From Streptacidiphilus rugosus AM-16 (GTDB taxonomy: Bacteria > Actinomycetota > Actinomycetes > Streptomycetales > Streptomycetaceae): a stretch of DNA of 64,000 bases. The position numbers and the translations under genes are program-made. Location of the stretch: NCBI RefSeq assembly GCF_000744655.1, contig NZ_JQMJ01000004.1, positions 6,510,001 through 6,574,000 on the forward strand. The letters run 5' to 3'. The notes under the pieces are model-generated. The model worked only from the letters and a program-made list of their open reading frames with translations. It was not told the origin of the DNA and ran no database searches. How positions within the stretch are numbered: the first letter of the stretch is position 1; the number at the start of each line of letters is the position of its first letter. Shown here in pieces: positions 1 through 8,057 of the stretch.

Positions 1-1
1 C

Positions 2-769
2 GAGCAGCTGCGTCCCGCCGACCTCGCGAACGTGCTGCACCACCTCTCGCCCAAGCGCCGCGGCGAGGTCGCCGCCGCGCTGGACGACGAGCGGCTGGCC
101 GACGTCATGGAGGAGCTGCCGGAGGACGACCAGGTCGCCATCCTGGCCACGCTGCACCAGGAGCGCGCCGCCGACGTGCTGGAGGCGATGGACCCGGACG
201 ACGCCGCCGACCTGCTCTCCGAGCTGCCCGGCGACGAGGCCGAGCAGCTGCTCCAGCTGATGGAGCCGGACGAGGCCGCGCCGGTGCGCCGGCTGCTCAC
301 CTACGAGGAGCACACCGCCGGCGGTCTCATGACAACCGAGCCGATCGTGCTGCCGCCCGACTCGACCGTCGCCGAGGCGCTGGCGAGGATCCGCAACGAG
401 GACCTGAAGCCCGCGATGGCCTCCGTCGTCTACGTCTGCCGCCCGCCGCTGGAGACGCCGACCGGCAAGTACCTGGGCCTGGTCCATTTCCAGCGGCTGC
501 TGCGCGAACCGCCGTACACCCTGCTCGGCGGGCTGGTCGACCGGGATCTCGACCCGCTCTCGCCGGCGACCGAACTGCCCCGGATCACCAGCTTCCTGGC
601 CACCTACAACATGGTGGCCGCGCCGGTCGTCGACGAGGTGGGCAACCTGCTCGGCTCGGTGACCGTCGACGACGTGCTCGACCATCTGCTGCCCGAGGAC
701 TGGCGCGAGGCCGTCCTGCAGGGCCACGACGACCAGGAGGAGGTGGCTGTCCATGGCCTCCACGGGTGA
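2..769 (+). CDS. MgtE N-domain / CBS-domain protein, 3' part
   Basis: The frame is open from base 2 and the true start lies left of the window. The visible part begins with helical acidic repeats typical of the MgtE intracellular N domain ([26 protein letters not shown]), which in MgtE sense cytosolic Mg2+. A CBS pair follows ([22 protein letters not shown], then a second half with [26 protein letters not shown]). No membrane domain follows before the stop, so this is the soluble MgtE-N/CBS type that actinobacteria carry beside a DUF1003 protein, not the full transporter. The downstream DUF1003 gene starts inside its last codons (17-nt overlap), indicating translational coupling. Its ligand cannot be read from sequence; Mg2+ or adenylate sensing is inference from the family. 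Confidence 0.85.
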   Translation, partial: EQLRPADLANVLHHLSPKRRGEVAAALDDERLADVMEELPEDDQVAILATLHQERAADVLEAMDPDDAADLLSELPGDEAEQLLQLMEPDEAAPVRRLLTYEEHTAGGLMTTEPIVLPPDSTVAEALARIRNEDLKPAMASVVYVCRPPLETPTGKYLGLVHFQRLLREPPYTLLGGLVDRDLDPLSPATELPRITSFLATYNMVAAPVVDEVGNLLGSVTVDDVLDHLLPEDWREAVLQGHDDQEEVAVHGLHG

Positions 770-1271
770 GAACAAGCGTCCCAGACTGGACCAGCCGCAG
801 CGTCGCCGCGCCCTGCTGACGCTGCCCCAACCCGACCCGGACGCCTTCGGGCGCCTCTCGGAGCGCATCGCGCGCTTCATGGGGACCGGGCGGTTCCTGG
901 TCTGGATGACCGTCCTGATCCTGCTCTGGGTCGGCTGGAACACCCTCGCGCCGACGGCCATCCGCTTCGACCAGTACCCGTTCATCTTCCTGACGCTGGT
1001 GCTCTCGCTCCAGGCCTCGTACGCGGCCCCGCTGATCCTGCTCGCGCAGAACAGGCAGGACGATAGAGACCGGGTCAACATGGAGCAGGACCGGGATCGG
1101 GCCAACCGGAACGTCGCCGACACCGAGTACCTCACCCGCGAGGTCGCCTCGCTGCGGCAGGGCCTCGGCGAGGTCGCCACCCGCGACTTCCTCCGCTCGG
1201 AGCTGCAGCAACTGCTCAAGGAGCTGGAGTCGCGCAACAGCGGCCCCGAGCGCGAGGACGAGCTGGTCTGA
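753..1271 (+). CDS. DUF1003 membrane protein
   Basis: The 172-residue protein has the DUF1003 layout: a basic N-terminus, then two membrane segments (about residues 48-66, [15 protein letters not shown], and about 72-95, [20 protein letters not shown]) separated by a short loop, then the family signature [12 protein letters not shown] and a charged coiled-coil tail. The biochemical role of DUF1003 is unknown. The ATG at 753 lies inside the end of the MgtE-N/CBS gene, so the two are probably co-translated. This pairing recurs in actinobacteria and suggests a shared role in ion or envelope homeostasis, which is inference. Confidence 0.85.
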   Translation: MASTGENKRPRLDQPQRRRALLTLPQPDPDAFGRLSERIARFMGTGRFLVWMTVLILLWVGWNTLAPTAIRFDQYPFIFLTLVLSLQASYAAPLILLAQNRQDDRDRVNMEQDRDRANRNVADTEYLTREVASLRQGLGEVATRDFLRSELQQLLKELESRNSGPEREDELV

Positions 1272-1348
1272 GGGCCGACCAGGACGCATCGTCGCCCGTG
1301 TGACCTGCTGCACGCTACTGACGGGTCAGCGGGCGCGCCGCGCGGCCG

Positions 1349-1354
1349 TACCAT
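1349..1354 (+). promoter_or_regulatory. -10 box of mrp, leaderless arrangement
   Basis: TACCAT fits the actinobacterial -10 consensus TANNNT and ends six bases before the ATG of mrp at 1361. Transcription would start at or next to the A of the start codon. No Shine-Dalgarno sequence precedes the ATG, which supports a leaderless mRNA. Confidence 0.45.
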
Positions 1355-1360
1355 TCCGGT

Positions 1361-2515
1361 ATGGCTTCCGACACTCAGGCGACCCCCATCGAGGAGTCCG
1401 TGCGCGCCGCGCTGGCGACGGTGCAGGACCCGGAGATCAACCGGCCCATCACCGAGCTCGGGATGGTGAAATCCGTGGCGGTCGACGCCGCGGGCGCCGC
1501 GAAGGTCGCGGTCTACCTGACGGTGTCCGGCTGTCCGATGCGCGAGACGATCACCAACCGTGTCGTGGACGCGGTCTCCGCCGTCCCCGGCATCTCCTCC
1601 GTCGACGTCGAGCTCGACGTGATGAGCGCGGAGCAGCGGCAGGAGCTCGCGGCGCACCTGCGCGGCGGCCAGGCGGAGAAGGAGATCCCCTTCGCCAAGC
1701 CGGGCTCGCTGACCCGCGTCTACGCGGTGGCGTCCGGCAAGGGCGGCGTCGGCAAGTCCTCGGTGACGGTCAACCTCGCCGCGGCGCTGGCGGACCAGGG
1801 CCTGAAGGTCGCGATCGTCGACGCCGACATCTACGGCCACAGCGTGCCCCGCATGCTCGGCGCGGACGGCCGGCCGACCCAGGTCGAGAACATGATCATG
1901 CCGCCGTCGGCGAACGGCGTGAAGGTCATCTCGATCGGGATGTTCACCCCGGGGAACGCCCCGGTGGTGTGGCGCGGCCCGATGCTCCACCGCGCACTGC
2001 AGCAGTTCCTGGCGGACGTGTACTGGGGCGACCTGGACGTGCTGCTGCTGGACCTGCCGCCCGGCACCGGTGACATCGCGATCTCCGTGGCCCAGCTGGT
2101 GCCGAACGCGGAGATCCTGCTGGTCACGACCCCGCAGCAGGCCGCGGCCGAGGTCGCGGAGCGCGCGGGCACGATCGCGTTGCAGACGCACCAGACGATC
2201 GTGGGCGTCATCGAGAACATGTCGGGCATGCCGTGCCCGCACTGCGGCGAGATGGTCGACGTCTTCGGCACCGGCGGCGGCCAGACCGTCGCGGACGCGC
2301 TGACGCGCGCGACCGGCGCGAAGGTCCCGGTCCTCGGCAACATCCCGATCGACGTCCAACTCCGTCAGGGCGGCGACGAGGGCAAGCCCGTCGTCCTCTC
2401 CGACCCCGACTCCCCGGCCGGCGCGGCGCTCAGGGCTATCGCCCAGAAGCTGGCCGGCCGCCAGCGCGGCCTCTCCGGCATGTCGCTGGGGCTGACCCCG
2501 CGCAACAAGTTCTGA
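1361..2515 (+). CDS. mrp: Mrp/NBP35-family iron-sulfur cluster carrier ATPase
   Basis: The 384-residue protein carries an N-terminal MIP18/DUF59 domain (about 10-100, with TVSGCPM) and a P-loop ATPase domain. The deviant Walker A is at 126-133 (GKGGVGKS), the switch region is DADIYGHS near 154-161, and the cluster-ligand motif CPHC is at 292-295. Family members hold and transfer [4Fe-4S] clusters to apo-proteins in the cytosol, driven by ATP. The length is normal for the actinobacterial form. The start has no ribosome site and sits six bases after a TACCAT box, so the message is probably leaderless. It lies convergent to the tatB/htrA/sigE cluster, as mrp does in M. tuberculosis (recalled). 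Confidence 0.93.
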   Translation: MASDTQATPIEESVRAALATVQDPEINRPITELGMVKSVAVDAAGAAKVAVYLTVSGCPMRETITNRVVDAVSAVPGISSVDVELDVMSAEQRQELAAHLRGGQAEKEIPFAKPGSLTRVYAVASGKGGVGKSSVTVNLAAALADQGLKVAIVDADIYGHSVPRMLGADGRPTQVENMIMPPSANGVKVISIGMFTPGNAPVVWRGPMLHRALQQFLADVYWGDLDVLLLDLPPGTGDIAISVAQLVPNAEILLVTTPQQAAAEVAERAGTIALQTHQTIVGVIENMSGMPCPHCGEMVDVFGTGGGQTVADALTRATGAKVPVLGNIPIDVQLRQGGDEGKPVVLSDPDSPAGAALRAIAQKLAGRQRGLSGMSLGLTPRNKF

Positions 2516-2620
2516 CAACAGCCGGTTGCCTCACCTGCAGGGGCGTGACCTCTGCAGGTGAGCAACCAGGCAAGTGCCTCAGGGCGGGGGCCTCTGCAGG
2601 TGAGCAACCAGGCCCATGCT

Positions 2621-2725
2621 CAGGGGCGCGGGGAACTGCGCGAGAAACCACCCAGGGCGGACGGCCCTGCGCGTTGAGGACCATCCACATGTCAGTGGCT
2701 TGTCGCGCCGTTCCCCGCGCCCCTG
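2621..2725. repeat. Composite palindrome, copy A
   Basis: The left arm CAGGGGCGCGGGGAACTGCG (2621-2640) is the near-perfect reverse complement of the right arm ending at 2725. Inside lies a second, weaker pair (GGACGGCCCT and AGGACCATCC). Four more copies of about the same length occur at 10149, 16684, 46184 and 52189. All sit at gene 3' ends, consistent with terminator or REP-like function. Confidence 0.8.
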
Positions 2726-3180
2726 GGGTGGTGCAACGGACCGTGTGCTGTGAGGTCCCGCGCCCGCGCCGGAGGCGCGCAGGTCCCCGCGCCCCTGGGG
2801 TGGTGCAACGGACCCTGTCCTGTGAGGTCCCCCGCCCGCGCCGGAGGCGCGCAGTTCCCCGCGCCCCTGGGGTGGTGCAACGGACCCTGTGCTGTGAGGT
2901 CCCCCGCCCGCGCCGGAGGCGCGCAGTTCCCCGCGCCCCTGGGGTGGTGCAACGGACCCTGTGCTGTGAGGTACCGCGCCCGCGCCGGAGGCGCGCAGTT
3001 CCCCGCGCCCCTGGGGTGGTGCAACGGACCCTGTGCTGTGAGGTACCGCGCCCGCGCCGGAGGCGCGCAGTTCCCCGCGCCCCTGGGGTGGTGCAACGGA
3101 CCCTGTGCTGTGAGGTACCGCGCCCGCGCCGGAGGCGCGCAGTTCCCCGCGCCCCTGGGGTGGTGCCACTGGCCCTCTGG
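2711..3180. repeat. 72-bp tandem repeat, seven copies
   Basis: The core CCCCGCGCCCCTGGGGTGGT recurs with the CCCC starting at 2713, 2785, 2857, 2929, 3001, 3073 and 3145, an exact 72-bp period. Each unit contains GTGGTGCAACGGACC, a TGTGAGGT segment and a CGCCGGAGGCGCGCAG hairpin-forming segment. Central units are almost identical, pointing to recent slippage or unequal exchange. The first copy coincides with the right arm of composite palindrome A. Confidence 0.9.
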
Positions 3181-3187
3181 TGAGGAC

Positions 3188-3838
3188 CTACGCGCCGAAC
3201 TGGGTGAAGTCCGTGACCGTGGTGAAGCCGAGGCCGTAGGCGCTGACGCCGCGGCCGTAGGCGCCGAGGTGGACGCCGGGGGCGTCGCCGGCGAGGACCC
3301 AGCCGTACTCGGACTCGCGGTAGCGGAACGCCTGGGGGGTGCCGTTCACCGGGAGGGTCAGCGAGGACCAGCCGGGGCCGTCGATGTCGTCGGCGAGGTC
3401 CCAGGCCAAGGTGGTCTGCTGGTCGAGCCAGTCCTGGCGGAGCGAGCGCTCCATCGGGGCGTGCTCCGTCGCCGCCAGGAGGCCGGAGCCGGCCAGCCAC
3501 GCGGCGGAGGCGACGGAGGTCGCCTCCAGCATGCCGGTGCCGTTGTCGAGGCGGCGAGCCGCCCTGCGGGCGACCGTCACGACGACGGCGAAGCGGCGGC
3601 CCTCGGCCGGGTCCTGCGCCAGGTAGGAACGCACCGGCTCGTCGCCGTGGCCGAGGGAGCCGTAGTCCACGACCCGGCCGTCCGTCGAGGTGCCCGTGGG
3701 CCCGTACCAGCGGCGGCCGGTCCAGGCGTCGTCGAGCGCGTACCAGGGGAAGTCCGCGTCAGCGAACCCCGGCGCCGCCCGTCCTGCGGGTGCCGTCTCG
3801 GCCTGCTGATCTCCCACGGCGTGGCTCGTCGTGTCCAT
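3188..3838 (-). CDS. Hypothetical protein, 216 aa
   Basis: I do not recognise this protein. It is soluble with no signal peptide or membrane segment and is rich in Trp, Asp and Gly, for example DFPWYALDDAWTGRRWYGPTG near the N-terminus, WDLADDIDGPGWSSL in the middle and YGWVLAGDAPGVHLGAYGRG near the C-terminus. The ATG at 3838 has a strong AGGAGG site seven bases upstream and codon use matches the neighbours, so it is a real gene. A TATGGT box at 3872-3877 could serve as its -10. It lies downstream of tatB on the same strand but has its own promoter-sized gap. The C-terminus abuts the 72-bp array. Confidence 0.75.
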   Translation of the reverse strand: MDTTSHAVGDQQAETAPAGRAAPGFADADFPWYALDDAWTGRRWYGPTGTSTDGRVVDYGSLGHGDEPVRSYLAQDPAEGRRFAVVVTVARRAARRLDNGTGMLEATSVASAAWLAGSGLLAATEHAPMERSLRQDWLDQQTTLAWDLADDIDGPGWSSLTLPVNGTPQAFRYRESEYGWVLAGDAPGVHLGAYGRGVSAYGLGFTTVTDFTQFGA

Positions 3839-4013
3839 ACCGGCTCCTCCTACTGGTCCGCCCCGGGCAGAACCATACCGGGGCGGAGCGGGCCGATCGC
3901 GTACCGCAGCCGCAGCGACTGTTTTGCGTCCGGATCAGGTCGCGTCGAAAGGCGTCAGAAGGAGTCAGATCACGTCGAAAGGTGCGGGGGTCGTCCGATA
4001 GGTCCTCGGTACG

Positions 4014-4445
4014 TCAGGTGGCGTCGAGGTCGTAGGGCGGACGCTCGCCGTTCTCCAGCGGCGGGGCCGCCGGCGCGGCCTGCTCGGGCGCGACCTTGGC
4101 CAGCGGGTCGGTGCGGACCGACTTCACCGCGGCCGTCGCGTCCGCCGCGTCGCGGGCGAATCCGTTCTTCAGCTCCTGGATCTCGCTGAGGCCGAACTCC
4201 TCGCCGTGCCGTGCCAGCTGCTTCCGGACGAAGGTCTTCGGGTGGAGGTCCTGGAACTCGAAGTCCTGGTACTCGGGACCGAGCTCCTTGCGGATGTCCT
4301 CCTTGGCGCTGTCGGAGAACTCGCGCACCTTGCGGATGAAGCCCATCACGTCCTGGACGAGCTTGGGGAGCTTGTCCGGACCGAAGATGACCACGGCCAG
4401 GACCACCAGCGCGACCATCTCAAGTGGTCCTATGTCGAAGAACAT
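4014..4445 (-). CDS. tatB: Sec-independent protein translocase subunit TatB
   Basis: The 143-residue protein begins MFFDIGPLEMVALVVLAVVI and continues FGPDKLPKLVQDV, the classic TatB N-terminus: one membrane helix (about 5-21), the conserved Phe-Gly hinge and an amphipathic helix. A long polar tail follows. TatB works with TatC in recognising twin-arginine precursors at the cytoplasmic membrane. The ATG at 4445 was chosen because the family starts there and AGGGGAG lies about eight bases upstream; an upstream in-frame start would add 19 unrelated residues. A TACGCT box at 4481-4486 is a possible -10. It lies just downstream of htrA, the same order as in M. tuberculosis (recalled). Confidence 0.93.
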   Translation of the reverse strand: MFFDIGPLEMVALVVLAVVIFGPDKLPKLVQDVMGFIRKVREFSDSAKEDIRKELGPEYQDFEFQDLHPKTFVRKQLARHGEEFGLSEIQELKNGFARDAADATAAVKSVRTDPLAKVAPEQAAPAAPPLENGERPPYDLDAT

Positions 4446-4480
4446 GCGGTGGGCTCCCCTGATGACGTGGTGACGGCTCC

Positions 4481-4486
4481 AGCGTA
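4481..4486 (-). promoter_or_regulatory. Possible -10 box of tatB
   Basis: TACGCT on the minus strand lies 36 bases upstream of the tatB ATG and would give a leader of about 30 bases carrying the AGGGGAG ribosome site. No convincing -35 is seen. Confidence 0.3.
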
Positions 4487-4557
4487 ATGGCCCGCGCGCC
4501 ACTTCGGACCTGTGCCCCGGTGAACCGCACGTGTGAAAAACCGCCGCCGGACCGGCC

Positions 4558-5910
4558 TCAGGCCTTCGTGAAGCTGGTGTCCGCAGGGGCTGCGACGAGT
4601 TTCACCGCGATCGGCAGGCTCTGGCCGCCGCGCAGCACCGTGAGCACCGTCTCACCGCCCTGCTTCCGCCCGCGGACCAGGGCGATCAGGTCGTCCGCGT
4701 CGGTCACCGCCACCGAGTCCGCCGCCGTGACGATGTCGCCCGAGCGGAGAGGCTGCGCGCGCTGCACCGAGGTGATCTTCGCGCCGCCCTGGAACTCGCG
4801 GTCCAGGGTCACCCCGATGCTGGGCGGTGCGGCCTTGCCGGCCTTGATCAGCTGACCGGCGACCGCGGTCGCCTGGTCGATCGGGATGGCGAAGCCGAGG
4901 CCGATGCTGCCGTTCGTGGCGCTGCTGCCGAAGGGGTCGGAGCTGTCGGGGTCCGAGCTGCGGATCGCGGTGTTGATCCCGATCACGGCGCCGCTGTCGT
5001 CCAGCAGCGGACCGCCGGAGTTGCCGGGGTTGATCGAGGCGTCCGTCTGGATCGCGTCCAGGTAGGAGCGGCCGCTGGACGACTCGAGGCTGCCGGACGC
5101 GATCGGCCGGTCAACCGCGCTGACGATGCCGGAGGTGACCGTGCCCCGCAGCCCGTACGGCGCGCCGATGGCCATGACCGGGTCGCCGATCTGCACGTCG
5201 TCCGAGTCGCCGAGGACGGCCGGGTCGAGCCCGGACACGCCGCTGACCCGGAGCACCGCGAGATCGCTGCCCACGTCCCTGCCGACGATCGCCGCAGGGT
5301 GGCGCTGGCCGGTGCTGAAGGTGACCGTCACCCGGCCGAGGTGCCCGTCGGGGGCGATGACGTGGTTGTTGGTGAGGATGTTGCCGTTCGCGTCGAGCAG
5401 CACCCCGGTGCCGGACGTGCTCTGGCCCGCCGCGCTGACCTGCAGGTAGACCACGCCGGGCAGGGTCGCCTGAAGCACGGCGGCGGTGTGGCTGGACTCC
5501 TTGTCCGCCGCGGAGGTCGGGGCCTCGCGCAGGTTGAGCCGTCCGCCCTCGACCATCCCCTCGACCGCGACGCCGAAGCCGGCGCCCAGCAGGCTGGCCG
5601 AGACCACGACGACCATCAGCATGGTCAGACCGCGGGCCGAACGCAGCCGCAGCGGGGGGCGGGGCGGAGTGGCGGGCGGGGCCGCGCTCCCGCGCCGCCC
5701 GTCCTGGTCCCTGCGGCGCAGCAGCCGACCGAGACGGGACCGCTGGGACGGGATCCGGCCGTCGTCGGACGAGGCCGCCGACGCGGCGTCGTCGCACCGG
5801 AATATGGCGGCGCGTGCGCCGGCACCGTCAGGGTGGCTCCACCACGTCGGCCCGCTCGGGTCGCCGCGCTCGGGAGCCCGGTGCTCCTCCACGTGCTGCT
5901 CCGTTGCCAT
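4558..5910 (-). CDS. htrA: HtrA/DegP-type serine protease with PDZ domain
   Basis: The 450-residue protein has a long Pro/Arg-rich cytoplasmic N-terminus, a membrane anchor at about 95-117 (LTMLMVVVVSASLLGAGFG), a trypsin-like domain and a C-terminal PDZ domain. The catalytic triad is visible as His183 (TNNHVIAP), Asp216 (GSDLAVL) and Ser298 (NPGNSGGPLLD). Family members degrade or refold damaged proteins outside the membrane. ATG 5910 was preferred over an earlier in-frame start because GAGGAG lies about eight bases before it. It lies downstream of sigE and its anti-sigma gene and upstream of tatB, so it is probably part of the envelope-stress response. Confidence 0.92.
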   Translation of the reverse strand: MATEQHVEEHRAPERGDPSGPTWWSHPDGAGARAAIFRCDDAASAASSDDGRIPSQRSRLGRLLRRRDQDGRRGSAAPPATPPRPPLRLRSARGLTMLMVVVVSASLLGAGFGVAVEGMVEGGRLNLREAPTSAADKESSHTAAVLQATLPGVVYLQVSAAGQSTSGTGVLLDANGNILTNNHVIAPDGHLGRVTVTFSTGQRHPAAIVGRDVGSDLAVLRVSGVSGLDPAVLGDSDDVQIGDPVMAIGAPYGLRGTVTSGIVSAVDRPIASGSLESSSGRSYLDAIQTDASINPGNSGGPLLDDSGAVIGINTAIRSSDPDSSDPFGSSATNGSIGLGFAIPIDQATAVAGQLIKAGKAAPPSIGVTLDREFQGGAKITSVQRAQPLRSGDIVTAADSVAVTDADDLIALVRGRKQGGETVLTVLRGGQSLPIAVKLVAAPADTSFTKA

Positions 5911-6007
5911 GCCGACCTGCTCCTCACACCTGTTGCCACGGCGATTCAAACAGGTTGGGGGTGTTCAGGGCTATGCCTCGGAGCACCTTCGCAGGAAACG
6001 AACAGCT

Positions 6008-6036
6008 GGGCCGGGGGCTTCGCGTCCCCCGGGCCT
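6008..6036. other. GC hairpin between anti-sigma gene and htrA
   Basis: GGCCGGGGG and CCCCCGGG face each other around a CTTCGCGT loop in the gap between the anti-sigma stop (6068) and htrA start (5910). It may attenuate read-through from sigE-rseA into htrA. No T-run follows. Confidence 0.4.
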
Positions 6037-6067
6037 GGGCGGAATCGGTCGACGATCCGGCCGGTGA

Positions 6068-6979
6068 TCAGCGGAACTGATCGGCGGGGAGCACCGTCGG
6101 GCCCGAGGTGGGATGCGAGAGCGCGACCGGACGGTTGGCCGGACCCTCTCGGGTGTCGGCACCGGTGTTGTCCAGGGCGAGCTGCCCGCCCGCGGGGGCG
6201 TAGTTGCCCGTTCCGGAGAGCGGGGAGACCCCGGACGGCGCCTCCGAGGTGGCGGTGACGCCCGTCAGGGCACTGCTCAGGGTGACCGCGGCGACGGAGA
6301 AGGCTCCTGCCGCCGCGAAGACCAGCCGTCGGCCGCGGGGGGCCGGGGAGCTCACCGGGGCCGGCGCGGCGGGCTGCACCGACAGCAGGCCGACGCCCGC
6401 ACCGCTGCGCAGCCGGGCGGCGATCGGTCTCTCCGCGGCTGTCTCGCCGCGCTCGCGGCCGCGGTAGCGCTCGCGACGGGCCCGCGGGTCGACACCGGGC
6501 ACCGGGTGGTCCGCGCCGAGCGCGCCGGAGCCGAAGCTGCTGCCGCGCAGGCCGCCGTTGCCCAGCCCTCCTGAGGTGCCGAAGGCCGAACCCGACCCGC
6601 CGAAGAGGGAGCGCACGCCGCGACCGGCGCCGATGGGGCCCGGCGCCGGTGGATCGGACTCGCTGTCGTCCTCGTCGTGCTCGGCGATGGCGAGCAGACG
6701 GCCCATGAAGACCATGCTCGGCTCGGGCGGCAGCACCTCGCGCAGGCGCGACTTCACTCTGCGCTCCGCCTCCGCCTCGGCCAGGCAGCCGCTGCAGGTG
6801 GCCAGGTGGGCCTGGACGCGCTCACGCGCGACGTGGCCGAGCTCTCCGTCCACGAAGGCCGCGAGCCGGTCGCCCAGGTGGTGCTCCTGCGCCACGGGGG
6901 CGGGGACCGCCACGGAGACCGGCGTCACGCGCAGCTCCGCCGCCTCCGGTCGCTGGGACCGACGAGGCTGTTCGTTCAC
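6068..6979 (-). CDS. rseA: Zinc-type anti-sigma factor, partner of SigE
   Basis: The 303-residue protein has an N-terminal zinc-binding anti-sigma domain with the HxxxCxxC core at His58, Cys62 and Cys65 (AHLATCSGC) preceded by [15 protein letters not shown] Pro/Gly/Ser-rich linker follows, then one probable membrane segment ([20 protein letters not shown], about 215-235) and a short external tail. Such proteins hold their cognate ECF sigma factor inactive and release it on redox or envelope stress. Its start overlaps the end of sigE by 4 nt, as expected for a sigma/anti-sigma pair. The symbol follows the M. tuberculosis counterpart; the protein is longer than the mycobacterial one owing to the linker and tail. 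Confidence 0.88.
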   Translation of the reverse strand: MNEQPRRSQRPEAAELRVTPVSVAVPAPVAQEHHLGDRLAAFVDGELGHVARERVQAHLATCSGCLAEAEAERRVKSRLREVLPPEPSMVFMGRLLAIAEHDEDDSESDPPAPGPIGAGRGVRSLFGGSGSAFGTSGGLGNGGLRGSSFGSGALGADHPVPGVDPRARRERYRGRERGETAAERPIAARLRSGAGVGLLSVQPAAPAPVSSPAPRGRRLVFAAAGAFSVAAVTLSSALTGVTATSEAPSGVSPLSGTGNYAPAGGQLALDNTGADTREGPANRPVALSHPTSGPTVLPADQFR

Positions 6980-7842
6980 GAGGACCGCCTCCCGTCCAGC
7001 GCCTCGCCCGCCAACAGCTCCGCCTCGGTGTCGACGTCGACGCCGGCACGGCGCTCGCGGCCCTGGCTCGCGCCGGGGGCGCGGTGCTGCAGCGCGGCAC
7101 GGAGGTGCGCACGGCCGCGGTGGATGCGGCTGCGGACGGTGCCGAGCTTCACGCCCAGGGTGGCGGCGATCTCCTCGTAGGAGAGCCCCTCGATGTCGCA
7201 GAGCACGACGGCGGCGCGGAACTCGGGCGCGAGGGTGTCCAGCGCCTGCTGGACGTCGGCGTCGAAGTGGGTGTCGTGGAAGTGCTGCGCCGGGGACGGC
7301 TCACGGCTGGGCAGCCGCTCGGCCGCGTCCTCGGCCAGGGCGTCGAAGCGGATCCGCTGCTTGCGGCGGACCATGTCCAGGAAGAGGTTGGTGGTGATCC
7401 GGTGCAGCCAGCCCTCGAAGGTGCCGGGCGTGTAGGTGGACAGCGAGCGGAAGACCCGGACGAAGACCTCCTGGGTGAGGTCCTCGGCGTCGTGCTGGTT
7501 GCCGGTCAGGCGGTAGGCCAGGCGGTAGACCCGTGCGCTGTGGGTCTGGACGATCTCCTCCCAGCTGGGAGGGGTCCAGGCAGCCGCCGCGCTCTGCTCG
7601 TCGAAGGTGGCGGTCTGTCCGTCCACGACGGGCCGACCGTTCGAATCCGTCTGGGCGACGGGCGCGTACTCGGGCTGCGACTCACTCATCACGGGCTTCG
7701 GCGTACGGTCCGGCGCGGGGCCGCGAAAGTGCCGCGAACGAGCGCCCCCCTCAGCCACACCTCCTCGATCGGCTCTTCTGCCTAGCAGGGCCACCACCAT
7801 ATCCGCACCACCCGTTAGCACCGGATAAAAGCCAATCACCAT
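6976..7842 (-). CDS. sigE: ECF RNA polymerase sigma factor SigE (envelope stress)
   Basis: Sigma region 2 ([23 protein letters not shown]) and region 4 with its helix-turn-helix ([22 protein letters not shown]) identify an ECF sigma factor. The start is uncertain: GTG 7914, ATG 7842, ATG 7800 and ATG 7689 are all in frame, none with a strong ribosome site. I chose 7842, preceded by AGGTGGG. The shortest form (from 7689, MSESQPEY) would still hold both sigma regions, and multiple starts are known for mycobacterial SigE. A GGAAC-N17-CGTT promoter at 7927-7952 lies upstream of all candidates. Followed by its anti-sigma, htrA and tatB; note that this is the M. tuberculosis-type SigE, not S. coelicolor SigE of the cseABC system. 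Confidence 0.88.
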   Translation of the reverse strand: MVIGFYPVLTGGADMVVALLGRRADRGGVAEGGARSRHFRGPAPDRTPKPVMSESQPEYAPVAQTDSNGRPVVDGQTATFDEQSAAAAWTPPSWEEIVQTHSARVYRLAYRLTGNQHDAEDLTQEVFVRVFRSLSTYTPGTFEGWLHRITTNLFLDMVRRKQRIRFDALAEDAAERLPSREPSPAQHFHDTHFDADVQQALDTLAPEFRAAVVLCDIEGLSYEEIAATLGVKLGTVRSRIHRGRAHLRAALQHRAPGASQGRERRAGVDVDTEAELLAGEALDGRRSS

Positions 7843-7926
7843 ACGACCCACCTGCGACGTTGTGTGCACGCCCGGTATGCCGCCGGCCTTCCCGACCGCG
7901 TTCACACGCGGCACTCATCTGTTTCC

Positions 7927-7952
7927 AACGGCCGGGCGTTGATCCCGGTTCC
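7927..7952 (-). promoter_or_regulatory. ECF-type promoter of sigE
   Basis: On the minus strand GGAAC (7948-7952) and CGTT (7927-7930) are separated by exactly 17 bases, matching the GGAAC-N16/17-CGTT pattern of many ECF sigma factors. Transcription would start near 7920, just upstream of the first sigE start candidate. This predicts autoregulation or control by another ECF sigma. Confidence 0.6.
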
Positions 7953-8043
7953 GCCCGGCTCCACTAACCTGTGGCCAGAAATCGACATTCGCCAACATGC
8001 CAAGACAAGGCGAGGCACGGCGCGGCACTGCGAGGCACGGCTC

Positions 8044-8057
8044 AGGAGGACTGCATC
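8044..8057 (+). promoter_or_regulatory. Strong ribosome site pointing at an ATC start
   Basis: AGGAGGA (8044-8050) is the best Shine-Dalgarno sequence near the methyltransferase 5' end. The codon at the proper distance, in frame, is ATC (8055-8057). No ATG, GTG or TTG lies in frame at the right spacing. Confidence 0.45.

Larger units (their letters stand above)
2516..3187. other. Intergenic repeat region between convergent genes
   Basis: These 670 bases separate the ends of mrp (+) and a hypothetical gene (-). They hold, in order, two copies of a ~42-bp module around 2550-2612 (AGGTGAGCAACCAGGC), a ~105-bp nested palindrome (2621-2725) and a seven-copy 72-bp tandem array (about 2711-3180). 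Because 72 is a multiple of three, long open frames run through the array on both strands. They encode only repeats of arginine/alanine/glycine-rich peptide, lack ribosome sites and are not considered genes. Confidence 0.85.

Noticed and set aside
2233..4189. Long open frames on both strands across 2233-4189, including a 479-codon one
   Set aside because: They run through the 72-bp array, whose period is a multiple of three, and encode only repeated Arg/Ala/Gly-rich peptides; no ribosome site and they overlap real genes on the other strand.
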